Origin: [Eubacterium] eligens ATCC 27750 | Lineage (GTDB): Bacteria; Bacillota; Clostridia; Lachnospirales; Lachnospiraceae | Length of the DNA stretch: 64,000 nt | Reading direction: 5' to 3' | Assembly (NCBI RefSeq): GCF_000146185.1 | Contig: NC_012778.1 | Span: forward strand, 1,963,501 to 2,027,500 | Part shown: piece after piece, positions 1-7,913 of the stretch | Numbering within the stretch: the stretch's first letter is position 1 | Layout of the letters: the number at the start of each line of letters is the position of its first letter | Notes under the pieces: model-generated | Database searches by the model: none | What the model saw: only the letters and a program-made list of their open reading frames with translations | What the model was told of the DNA's origin: nothing | Made by a program: the position numbers and the translations under genes

Positions 1-33
1 TAATCAATAAATATATTCCTATAATCTTAAGCA

Positions 34-516
34 TTACCTCTCTGTAAACGCATAATTCCAAGTCTTTGCGCCGTCTGGCTTATTCTGAACAATTGACATA
101 TTCCACTTGTCATTGCCATTAATTGAGTAATATGGCGACTTCACACTGTCCGACATATAGATTATGACGCTGTCTCCTTTCGCATCTGGTGTATCCATTG
201 TACCATAGAATACGTAAGATGCATATGAATACGCCTCATCTCCCGCCTTTACATAACTGATATATTCAGAATTTGTCTCAGGTTCATACTCCTCTACACT
301 CATTTCGCACTTATCAATCACAAGACTACGGTAATATACCTTAAGATACTCTTCAGCCTCCTTCTGTGTCTGCTCCGAAACCTCTGCCCTGTTATTATCC
401 TTAACCTTGAAAATCACTGGTTTAATAAGCACTATAATAACAATGACTGCAAGCAGAAATACTGCAAATGCAATAGCAAGAGTTACCCTTTTCTTAACAA
501 CATTTTTATCATCCAT
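34..516 (-). CDS. Hypothetical single-pass membrane-anchored protein
   Basis: This 160-residue protein is not one I recognise. A short positively charged N-terminus (about residues 1-10, with KKR) precedes one strongly hydrophobic segment at about residues 11-32. The rest is a polar extracytoplasmic domain rich in Tyr, Ser, Asp and Glu. It has no lipobox cysteine, so the helix is probably an uncleaved signal anchor. The gene starts at ATG behind an AGGAGGGC-like ribosome site and ends close to the window edge. It is divergent from queT. Membrane topology is fairly clear; function is unknown. Confidence 0.6.
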   Translation of the reverse strand: MDDKNVVKKRVTLAIAFAVFLLAVIVIIVLIKPVIFKVKDNNRAEVSEQTQKEAEEYLKVYYRSLVIDKCEMSVEEYEPETNSEYISYVKAGDEAYSYASYVFYGTMDTPDAKGDSVIIYMSDSVKSPYYSINGNDKWNMSIVQNKPDGAKTWNYAFTER

Positions 517-690
517 AAATCTTGCCCTCCTTTTTCAATGTCTCTTATTAAAAATGTGCTTCTTTATTTACCACAATTATATAACACGAAACTTACATCC
601 AGCTTACATTCGCATATAATATACATTTGTACTTGCCAATCTCATGATAATCTGCTAAACTACACAGGCTGTGTTATGACACAGTAACAA

Positions 691-738
691 ATCGTGTGTT
701 CGAGACCTTCCACACGCAAAACAAAACTAAAGGAGATA
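691..738 (+). promoter_or_regulatory. preQ1-I riboswitch upstream of queT
   Basis: A perfect 6-bp stem CGUGUG/CACACG (693-698 with 711-716) closes a 12-nt loop that begins UUCGAG, matching the UUC-N-AG loop start of class I preQ1 aptamers. An A-rich tail ending ACUAAAGGAG (717-735) follows, as in the pseudoknot-forming tail of that class. The tail contains the AGGAG ribosome site (731-735) of queT, so ligand binding would hide it and repress translation. The adjacent gene is a queuosine-precursor transporter, which agrees with the assignment. Confidence 0.8.
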
Positions 739-745
739 ATTGAAT

Positions 746-1240
746 ATGAAGAAAAAAGGAATGAGTGTGAAATTCATCACACAGGCCGCTGTTATCGCAG
801 CAATCTATGTCGTACTTGTAGTAATCTTTAACTACATCAGTTTCGGACCAGTGCAGTTCAGAATTGCGGAGGCACTCACAATACTGCCTTACTTTACACC
901 TGCAGCAATCCCTGGATTATTTGTTGGCTGTATAATTGCTAACATCCTTGGTGGCGCAATTGTATGGGATGTAGTATTTGGAAGCATTGCAACACTTATC
1001 GGTGCAATCGGAACATACCTCTTAAGAAAAAATAAGTGGCTTGCCCCAGTTCCACCAATTGTTGCTAACACAATCATTGTGCCATTCGTGCTTAAGTTCG
1101 CTTATGGTTCAGAAGGCATGTTTGCAATGTTCTTCGTTACAGTTGGTGCTGGCGAGATAATTGTTTGCGGAATTATCGGAATGATACTTTTATATGCACT
1201 TACACCAGTAAGACATGTAATATTCGGTGATGAAAAGTAA
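746..1240 (+). CDS. queT: QueT family queuosine precursor transporter (ECF S component)
   Basis: The 164-residue protein is almost wholly hydrophobic, with about five or six membrane segments, and fits the QueT family of ECF-type substrate-binding subunits thought to import preQ1 or preQ0. I recognise the family pattern FRIAEALTILPYF near residues 43-55 followed by an AIPGLFVGC segment. The ATG at 746 is 10 bases after AGGAG (731-735); a TTG at 740 would be too close. The gene stands alone between a riboswitch and a terminator. It would need an ECF energising module encoded elsewhere. Confidence 0.88.
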   Translation: MKKKGMSVKFITQAAVIAAIYVVLVVIFNYISFGPVQFRIAEALTILPYFTPAAIPGLFVGCIIANILGGAIVWDVVFGSIATLIGAIGTYLLRKNKWLAPVPPIVANTIIVPFVLKFAYGSEGMFAMFFVTVGAGEIIVCGIIGMILLYALTPVRHVIFGDEK

Positions 1241-1316
1241 TTCTAAAATACCAGCCCGCATACCGATTAATATGGTAACATAATATAAAACACTCAACTA
1301 TAATAATTTATAAGAC

Positions 1317-1370
1317 AAGGCAGAAGAAATACTTGTAGGAAATCCCTGCAGGTAAATCTTCTGCCTTTTC
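1317..1370 (+). terminator. Rho-independent terminator after queT
   Basis: The arms AAGGCAGAAG (1317-1326) and CTTCTGCCTT (1358-1367) are perfectly complementary and are followed by a short T stretch. A smaller hairpin lies in the loop. It ends queT transcription and, read on the other strand, could also stop minus-strand transcripts coming from the permease operon. Confidence 0.75.
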
Positions 1371-1484
1371 ATATTAAAGGCAAGGCTGCACTTCTCATGT
1401 AATCCCCCCTATATGATATTCCCACGGATATCTTATTAAGATTATTATGTCACTTTTTGTAACATATATCAAATCTTTCATTAA
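1371..1484. other. Short intergenic stretch, nothing recognised
   Basis: The stretch between the queT terminator and the permease stop is AT-rich. I see no clear promoter, repeat or RNA gene. Confidence 0.4.
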
Positions 1485-3626
1485 TCAAAAAAGTTTTACA
1501 ACTTTTGAATTAAGAATCACTCCGGCAAGCACCACTCCAACTATTATGCATATTTGTAAAACCGATATTCCACCATAAAAATCAATATATGTTACAATTC
1601 CCGGAAATGTATAATAATGCAGTACATTAACACCTATTTTATAAATATAATACAGAACATTTATGGACAGACACGCCAACACGCCCACTCTGTAATTAAT
1701 TTTTGCCGACAAATATGTAGCAATTGATGCAAATATATTTATTCCTAATATAGCCGTAACTATATTAACAATTATGTAACCTCTTACAGATATGTTAAAA
1801 GGATAATCTGCAAATGCCTGAATGCTTTGAATTAATATATCATACCTTTGAATATCTAACACCTTGGTAACACTATGATAATAGTAACAATATACACCTG
1901 CACACATTACTGTATTAACCACTGCATTAATAAGCAGCTTCCTTATTATCCACCTCTTTCTGTTCCTTCCTGTCCTTACCAATGCAAGAACATTCTCGTC
2001 CTTTTCAAATGAAATCACTCCTACATTAAGCAGGCATGCTGTTATAAGACATATGCACATCAATAGTTCCTTATTATCACGCTGTCTTTCATCAAATAAT
2101 TTATTATATTCATATTGATTTATAAGAGAAACATTTACGCCGTCATCATGCTTTTCATTTACATAATGAACCAGATTAATTTCATGATTAAGTATTACCA
2201 TCTGTGCATTATTGTCTTTCTCTGCCTGCATTAATTGATATTCCTGTATGAGTTCTTCCTCCAGACTATATAATTCGCTTTCTGATAAGGCACTATTATT
2301 CTGACAAAATGTATACACCGTACTTTCAACCATATTATACTTGAGCTTATATGCAAATGTATAACTGCTGACTATAACAATCATAAGGCAATACACTATC
2401 AGCATCCGCCGTTTTATCAGAATTTTCCACAATTCCTTCATAAAAACAGGAAAATTTGAAAATATCCTGTTAAACTGTAGGCTGATTTTCCCAAGAAGCC
2501 TTTCGATAACCCCTGCCTTTCGCTGTGTCTTTTTGAGACTACATGCGAAAGCCATCATCGTTGATAATAATATTATTATCAAACCTACCAATACTGTGCT
2601 CTCCTGTACATCACTTATAAAATATGTGTAACCCCAGTTCTCATATTTAAACCATATTGTATTATCTACAAGATTACTGATATTAATATATTTAATACCT
2701 CTGAATATGCTTTTTGCTGAAATCAATTTAGCAAGCAGAAGTTCTATTCCAACTATTATTACAGAAAATGATAAACCTATATTCTTATTATCAAATAAAT
2801 TAATTAAAGCATATAAAAATACTGACATTGCAAATGTAACTGCCACTGTCTTAAAAGCAACAGTCAAAACCAGTCCCACTCTGCTCATCCCCATAGAAAC
2901 AAGATAAATTTCTGAATCCGACCCTGACATTCCATGAATTGAACTCCAGTCATTATATACAAATAATGAAGTCATTGTAATCGCTGTATACGATAATAGT
3001 ACTACAGCAATAGACAATATAAGCAGCACGATTATACGCTTCAGCTCTAATATCATCCTGCCATTAGGAGCACTTTTTACAATATACTGCATTTTTTTCG
3101 AATCTGACTGCATTCCATAGATAAATATAAGCATTATTACAATGATAAAATATCCCATATATTTATATTCTGCCATACTTCTCAGCCATACATCACTACT
3201 ATAATCGACATCATAATCATATGCCTTCTGCAAATCATTCTGTGTCTTTATTAATTCCAGTCTGCTTTCCCCTGATTGTGCATACATGGCATTATTTTTA
3301 TATCTGTCTATATTCACCAGCTTATTCTCTATATTAATCTTATAATTTCTGACAAATTCCACTTTTTCAGAAAAGAGCGTTTTAGCTTCTATATACTGTT
3401 CATTATCTGTAATATCAGGATTATCTGATTCATATTGTCTTATATATCCATGATAATCACTTATATTTCCCTCATTTAATTCCCTGTTATATTCTTTCAG
3501 CATATTATCATATATTTTGTATGAATACTGTCCGTTATTAATAATGCAGAATAAAACTATATTAAGCACAATTATGAGAACTGCTGTCAGAATTCTTTTT
3601 AAAGATATTACCTTAACTAATTCCAT
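1485..3626 (-). CDS. ABC-2-like multi-membrane-span permease
   Basis: This protein of about 713 residues has roughly twelve hydrophobic segments in two similar halves. Each half starts with one membrane helix, then a long charged Glu/Lys/Asn-rich extracytoplasmic loop, then a block of five or six helices. That is the layout of ABC-2 or FtsX-like exporter permeases from Clostridia. The ATG at 3626 is chosen because GGGGG lies 6-7 bases before it; an ATG two codons upstream touches the ribosome site. The lipoprotein gene lies just upstream in the same direction. No ATPase gene is nearby, which is unusual for this family. The substrate is unknown. Confidence 0.6.
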   Translation of the reverse strand: MELVKVISLKRILTAVLIIVLNIVLFCIINNGQYSYKIYDNMLKEYNRELNEGNISDYHGYIRQYESDNPDITDNEQYIEAKTLFSEKVEFVRNYKINIENKLVNIDRYKNNAMYAQSGESRLELIKTQNDLQKAYDYDVDYSSDVWLRSMAEYKYMGYFIIVIMLIFIYGMQSDSKKMQYIVKSAPNGRMILELKRIIVLLILSIAVVLLSYTAITMTSLFVYNDWSSIHGMSGSDSEIYLVSMGMSRVGLVLTVAFKTVAVTFAMSVFLYALINLFDNKNIGLSFSVIIVGIELLLAKLISAKSIFRGIKYINISNLVDNTIWFKYENWGYTYFISDVQESTVLVGLIIILLSTMMAFACSLKKTQRKAGVIERLLGKISLQFNRIFSNFPVFMKELWKILIKRRMLIVYCLMIVIVSSYTFAYKLKYNMVESTVYTFCQNNSALSESELYSLEEELIQEYQLMQAEKDNNAQMVILNHEINLVHYVNEKHDDGVNVSLINQYEYNKLFDERQRDNKELLMCICLITACLLNVGVISFEKDENVLALVRTGRNRKRWIIRKLLINAVVNTVMCAGVYCYYYHSVTKVLDIQRYDILIQSIQAFADYPFNISVRGYIIVNIVTAILGINIFASIATYLSAKINYRVGVLACLSINVLYYIYKIGVNVLHYYTFPGIVTYIDFYGGISVLQICIIVGVVLAGVILNSKVVKLF

Positions 3627-3698
3627 TCGCATCCCCCTTGTTCCCTCTCAATTTACATAATGCCAGCCTTACCGTTTTCACGAAAGACTGGCATTTTA

Positions 3699-5081
3699 TT
3701 ATTTACTCCATTGATATATTTTTTTCGCAGTACTTCCCTGCATATCTTTATCAGATAAATCTATAGCGTAGACAGAATATGTATTCACATATGGTTCAAC
3801 TTTATTATCAAAAAATTCGATATTATTATTTTTCCAGCCTTTTGCATTATTACGCTGCATTCCTACATAGATATTATTGTTATCAATACCTTTAATTTCT
3901 ATGCCGGAAAATGTTCCATCGCTTGATCCGTCACCAGCAAAACTGCATGTCCACACTACCTGTTTATCCGCATTTACAGCCTTTATATTCCCTTCATTAT
4001 GTAAAGCCTCATAGAAGTATATATCCCCATTAATATATCTTAGTGATGATATTTCTAATGCTTCCGGATTGTTATATATTTCCTCTGTTTTTCCATCAAC
4101 TGATACTTTAATAATCCGCTTATTGTCTGTAACAAAATATAACGAATCATTATCATCCGCTGTTATAGAAGTCACTTTACTTATTATACCTGTCTGGCTG
4201 CCAAGTATATCTGTTGCATTATCAGTATTAATGTTAAGCTTTTCCTCAAATTTTCCATTATAGATGTCATATCTGTAGATTCTGTACTGCACCGGAGTAT
4301 TCTTTGAACCATATCTTGTATCTCCACCGGCTATATAATATACACACTTATCTCCGACGCATACCTTACAGCATGCCATATTAAACAATTCGTAATCTAT
4401 TGGAAATATAAAGCTGCCTAATTCTTCCACTTTAGAATTACCATTAATTGCAATTCTGTTACAGCTCACCTTAGTATTGTAATCATCCTCAACAAGATTC
4501 TGTGCATTCGTTGGCTGTACAGAATAATAATACAGGTAATTCTCATGCATGGCAGCCACCGTTGAAGTATTCGCAGATGCTATTCCCACAATCTTTCCGT
4601 CTGACGCAAGACATGCTACCTTACTTTCATTATTAAACTTTTCATCATATTCCATAAGATAATCGCCAGACTCGTCCCTTTTTATCATATAAATATGATT
4701 ATCCTTATACCATACCATATTACCAAGACAATTTACTGATACACCATTTAAGTCATATGGATCATAATCCATCTTATCTGCTGCAAATGCTTTGCACTTA
4801 CTATCCTTATGTGAGCATGTCATATCCGGACACATCGGAACTGCTTCATTATCAGTCATATCATAAAAATACAGAATTCCATTTGTCAAAAAAATGAATC
4901 CGTTATCAGTAAATGCCGCACTGTTGCTCACAGATTTTTCATATAAATCATGATTATATGTGTAATTAATTGTCTGCTCCTGCGTAACATGATTGTCTGC
5001 ATCCTTAGCCGTTGTACATCCACATAATATTGTTGATATACTTAGTGCTATCATTGTAAGATTTTTAAGCCTTTTATTCAT
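3699..5081 (-). CDS. Lipoprotein with probable beta-propeller domain
   Basis: The 460-residue product begins with a lipoprotein signal peptide: MNKRLKN, a hydrophobic stretch and a lipobox L-C-G-C with the acylated Cys at about position 22. The rest contains repeated strands of the YYYS / VYYIAGG / LYFVTD type, spaced as in DUF5050-like propeller lipoproteins of Lachnospiraceae. A CPDMTCSHKDSKC segment near residues 90-100 could bind metal or form disulfides. The start at 5081 lies 6 bases after AGGAGGT; an upstream TTG would swallow the ribosome site. It probably works at the outer membrane face with the downstream permease. Exact function is unknown. Confidence 0.62.
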   Translation of the reverse strand: MNKRLKNLTMIALSISTILCGCTTAKDADNHVTQEQTINYTYNHDLYEKSVSNSAAFTDNGFIFLTNGILYFYDMTDNEAVPMCPDMTCSHKDSKCKAFAADKMDYDPYDLNGVSVNCLGNMVWYKDNHIYMIKRDESGDYLMEYDEKFNNESKVACLASDGKIVGIASANTSTVAAMHENYLYYYSVQPTNAQNLVEDDYNTKVSCNRIAINGNSKVEELGSFIFPIDYELFNMACCKVCVGDKCVYYIAGGDTRYGSKNTPVQYRIYRYDIYNGKFEEKLNINTDNATDILGSQTGIISKVTSITADDNDSLYFVTDNKRIIKVSVDGKTEEIYNNPEALEISSLRYINGDIYFYEALHNEGNIKAVNADKQVVWTCSFAGDGSSDGTFSGIEIKGIDNNNIYVGMQRNNAKGWKNNNIEFFDNKVEPYVNTYSVYAIDLSDKDMQGSTAKKIYQWSK

Positions 5082-5101
5082 GCCCATACCTCCTCTTTCA
5101 A

Positions 5102-5188
5102 TCAATGTTCTTTTTCTTCTTCAGTAATCACATCCTTAGACACAAAAAAATCAGCTATAACCAATGCAACTGAATGAATCATATACAT
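5102..5188 (-). CDS. 28-codon ORF resembling the start of AgrB (remnant or signal peptide gene)
   Basis: An ATG at 5188, with GAAAGGA 5 bases upstream, opens a 28-codon frame ending in TGA at 5102. It encodes a hydrophobic N-terminus, then IADFFVSKDVITEEEKEH. That closely resembles the opening of clostridial AgrB proteins (IA-x-x-hydrophobic-x-x-K-x-I-I-x-EEEKE), which normally continue with Y-x-YG and five more membrane helices. Here the frame stops just where that Tyr would come. It lies between an AgrC/AgrA-like pair and the lipoprotein, directly downstream of a LytTR-type promoter. It could be an agrB relic, a signal peptide gene or a leader peptide. The similarity is from memory and unverified. 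Confidence 0.4.
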   Translation of the reverse strand: MYMIHSVALVIADFFVSKDVITEEEKEH

Positions 5189-5225
5189 AATTCCTTTCAC
5201 TTTATACATTGATTATAGCTGATTT
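5148..5225 (-). repeat. 19-bp inverted repeat around the mini-ORF start
   Basis: The arms 5148-5166 and 5207-5225 are complementary at 18 of 19 positions and are separated by 40 bases. On the minus strand the downstream arm runs into seven T residues, so a transcript entering from the kinase gene could form a long terminator-like hairpin. The upstream arm contains the TATAAT of the local promoter, so a transcript starting at that promoter would lack this arm. That suggests either a read-through terminator or a protein-binding palindrome. Confidence 0.6.
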
Positions 5226-5274
5226 AATTTTTTAAAAAAGTAGTTTGGCATATTCGGTAATATATGGCATATTC
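5205..5274 (-). promoter_or_regulatory. LytTR-type promoter with paired 10-bp direct repeats
   Basis: On the minus strand the 10-mer GAATATGCCA occurs twice (rc of 5265-5274 and of 5246-5255), 19 bases apart. Immediately downstream are a poor -35 (5235-5240) and a perfect TATAAT -10 (5212-5217) at 17-bp spacing. Direct repeats just upstream of a weak -35 are the usual layout of AgrA/ComE-type LytTR promoters, although those repeats are normally about 21 bases apart. The neighbouring regulator at 6600 is of this family and is the obvious candidate to bind. The promoter would drive the mini-ORF, the lipoprotein and the permease. Confidence 0.5.
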
Positions 5275-5298
5275 TGCACAATTTTATTTATCAAAAAA

Positions 5299-6603
5299 CT
5301 ATTGACAAACCTTTTCTAATGTGCATCTGCACATCAGATAATTATCTCCCTGCTGTTCATAGTTGATAGTTCCATTATATTTATCAATAATATCTCTGAT
5401 ATTCATAATTCCGAAACCATGCATGTTCTTATCCTTCTTGGTTGTATTCATGTGTGGATTGTTATTTAACACATTACCACTTGTGGTATTACCTATGTCT
5501 ATATACATGCTGGCATTATCCTCTGCTATCTGGAGCTTAATTGATGGCTTCTCACATTGTCCTGCTGCTTCAATAGCATTATCACACAGATTCTCAAGAA
5601 GTATATATAAGTCCATATCATCAACACCTGCAATATTCCACAGTACATAACATGCCATGTCAATTCCAGCCTCACGGCACTGGTTAATCTTTCTGTTCAG
5701 CAGATAATTAAGCACAATATTATTACTTACAATCTCTGTAACATTAATGTTATTATAACCTGTACGATATTTATCAAGCACCTCAAGTGCCTTTGAATAC
5801 TTCTCATCCTGAATAAGCTCACTGATAAGGATCAGGACATTATTAATGTCATGTCTTTGCTTACTGTTCTGCTTCTGCATATCAAGTATCGATTCAATAT
5901 CTTTCTCCTTCTGCTGATATGCGCTAAGCATAACCTGCTGACGGGTTTTCTGTTCATATACCTTCTGTTCCATAATAAGCAGTAATACACTTATAACATT
6001 AATTATTATAATGCCCGCCATGGCAATAAATGTATATATTACATTCATCTCATAGCTCTTATCTGAACGATATACCATAAAACAGCATACTATGACCGAT
6101 ATAGCTGGTATCAAGGACATTATAAGCATGTATTGATTATCTTTTTCCTTTAAAAACACCTTTAATTTTATAATGAATCCCAAAAACAGCATAAGTAATA
6201 TCTGTACAAATATAACACTTACATATCTTGAACCCGTTCCATATCTATGTGCATTAAGAAAATCTTTCTTAACAACAAGTGATACCAATCCACCACCTAG
6301 TAACGAACTTCCAGCCAGACAGCATATCATCATGACGTTGTAGAATATCTTCTCAATAACACTTCCGCCCAATACTACAAAACTGAATATCAGTGAATAT
6401 ACCATATATACATATATTGCCACACTCTCAAAGTATACAATATGGTTAGATACAGTAAGATATATGAATGTAATCAATATCCCGGCAGCACTGACACATT
6501 TCTTATTATACTTATCCTTACAACCAAGACTAATAATAAGGAACACGGTCACAACTACACTCTGAAACAGATTTATGAAACTTTCGAATATTATATCTGT
6601 CAT
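5299..6603 (-). CDS. AgrC-like sensor histidine kinase (GHKL)
   Basis: The 434-residue kinase has about six membrane helices in residues 1-215, with no large outside domain, as in peptide-sensing class 10 kinases. The phospho-acceptor motif RHDINN places the His at residue 251. The ATP-binding part has an N-box LCDNAIEAA (Asn at about 342) and a G-box HGFGIMNI (residues 395-402). Its ATG overlaps the stop of the response regulator by 4 bases, indicating coupled translation. It would phosphorylate that regulator. The signal could be a small peptide, but no complete agrB or agrD is seen nearby. Confidence 0.9.
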   Translation of the reverse strand: MTDIIFESFINLFQSVVVTVFLIISLGCKDKYNKKCVSAAGILITFIYLTVSNHIVYFESVAIYVYMVYSLIFSFVVLGGSVIEKIFYNVMMICCLAGSSLLGGGLVSLVVKKDFLNAHRYGTGSRYVSVIFVQILLMLFLGFIIKLKVFLKEKDNQYMLIMSLIPAISVIVCCFMVYRSDKSYEMNVIYTFIAMAGIIIINVISVLLLIMEQKVYEQKTRQQVMLSAYQQKEKDIESILDMQKQNSKQRHDINNVLILISELIQDEKYSKALEVLDKYRTGYNNINVTEIVSNNIVLNYLLNRKINQCREAGIDMACYVLWNIAGVDDMDLYILLENLCDNAIEAAGQCEKPSIKLQIAEDNASMYIDIGNTTSGNVLNNNPHMNTTKKDKNMHGFGIMNIRDIIDKYNGTINYEQQGDNYLMCRCTLEKVCQ

Positions 6604-7286
6604 ATGAACATTCTCCTTATCTCATCGACTCTGCTTCTGCTTATGTGATAGACTGTGCCATCCTTCATAATAAGATTATCCTTTTTTCTTTCTTTAACAT
6701 AATCCTTATTGACCATCTCGCCCTGTGATATCTTAATGAAACCGAACTGCTTTAGCTGCTCTTCATATGTACTTAGGTTGGCTCTTATTTTTCTCTCGCC
6801 ATTAACACCTTTGAATATAAGGTCATGTTTTATAACATTCACAGACACAATATCTGAAAGTCTTATTATATCGCCTTTCTCAATTACAAGTATTTTCTTT
6901 TTTCCTCTGAGAAAATCCATAATATTATACATTGTCTGTACAATATCGTTTTCAATATTATTCTTTCTTATAAAATCAATAGGAGTAAGACCGAATACCT
7001 GATACACATAATTGCTATGTGATGTGCAGAATACTATTCCTGCATTTTTATTTAATCTGCGTATCTCCTTTGCAATATCTAATCCGCTTGACTTTCCACA
7101 CTCAATATCAAGTATGAATATATCTGTGTCTTCTATCGCTTCATCAAGCATTTCTTGCGGAGACTGATATATCACAACTTCTGCTATATCAGTCTCTGGC
7201 ATGTGCTTTGCATATTCAGTCTTTATATATTTACCTATTAATCTGCCATGCTCCGGCTCATCATCGCATATAGTAAATCTCGTCAA
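6600..7286 (-). CDS. LytTR family response regulator (AgrA-like)
   Basis: The 228-residue protein has a receiver domain (about 1-120) with the acidic pair D8-D9 and phospho-acceptor D60 in FILDIE. A LytTR DNA-binding domain (about 130-228) follows, recognisable from FIKISQGEMVNKDYVKE and DGTVYHISRSR. The start is TTG behind GGGGGAAGG. Only 24 bases separate it from the end of iorB, with no terminator between, so it may be co-transcribed with the indolepyruvate oxidoreductase genes. Its likely target is the repeat-bearing promoter near 5205-5274, by analogy with AgrA. Confidence 0.9.
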   Translation of the reverse strand: MTRFTICDDEPEHGRLIGKYIKTEYAKHMPETDIAEVVIYQSPQEMLDEAIEDTDIFILDIECGKSSGLDIAKEIRRLNKNAGIVFCTSHSNYVYQVFGLTPIDFIRKNNIENDIVQTMYNIMDFLRGKKKILVIEKGDIIRLSDIVSVNVIKHDLIFKGVNGERKIRANLSTYEEQLKQFGFIKISQGEMVNKDYVKERKKDNLIMKDGTVYHISRSRVDEIRRMFI

Positions 7287-7310
7287 ATGCCTTCCCCCTG
7301 TGTGTATTAT

Positions 7311-7883
7311 CTAAGCATTTCTTCCCAGTTCAAATGCCTTCCTGTTAAGCTCAAGGAATTTAGCAGGAACATTTTTCTCTATGGCATCCTGCCACTGTTC
7401 GTCTGTTATGTCAGGGAAGTATGTTGAGAATCTTCCCATAAGTGCTATATTAACAGCCTTAGAAGAACCTGCCTCCTCAGCGAGTGCAAGGAAATCCTTC
7501 GCATCAACCTTGGCGCCTGCTGCTGTAAGCTTCTCAATAAGTCCTTCCGGATACTCTGCTGCCCCTGTAATTACAGGCATTGGCTCCATCTTCTGCGTAT
7601 TGGTGATGATAACTCCGTCTTTCTTTAAGAATTCAACCCATCTTGCAGCCTCTAACTGCTCAAATGAAATGATAACATCAGCCTCACCTTTATCGATTAC
7701 CGGTGAATATACCTTCTCGCCGTATCTTACATAAGTTACAACCGAACCGCCTCTCTGGCTCATTCCGTGTACCTCGGAAACCTTAACATCATATCCCTGC
7801 TTTAATAATACATATCCTAACATCTTGCTGGCAAGAAGTGTTCCCTGTCCGCCAACACCAACTATCATAATATTCTTTGTCAT
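7311..7883 (-). CDS. iorB: Indolepyruvate:ferredoxin oxidoreductase, beta subunit
   Basis: The 190-residue protein matches the gamma-type domain of 2-oxoacid:acceptor oxidoreductases, with the opening VGVGGQGTLLASK and the motif SEVHGMSQRGGSV near residue 37. With IorA it oxidatively decarboxylates aryl pyruvates made from aromatic amino acids, giving aryl-acetyl-CoA and reduced ferredoxin. It lies 31 bases downstream of iorA on the same strand, in the usual order. Full family length, cytoplasmic. Confidence 0.93.
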   Translation of the reverse strand: MTKNIMIVGVGGQGTLLASKMLGYVLLKQGYDVKVSEVHGMSQRGGSVVTYVRYGEKVYSPVIDKGEADVIISFEQLEAARWVEFLKKDGVIITNTQKMEPMPVITGAAEYPEGLIEKLTAAGAKVDAKDFLALAEEAGSSKAVNIALMGRFSTYFPDITDEQWQDAIEKNVPAKFLELNRKAFELGRNA

Positions 7884-7913
7884 ATTGAATCTCCCTTCAG
7901 TTACCTGTCTAAA

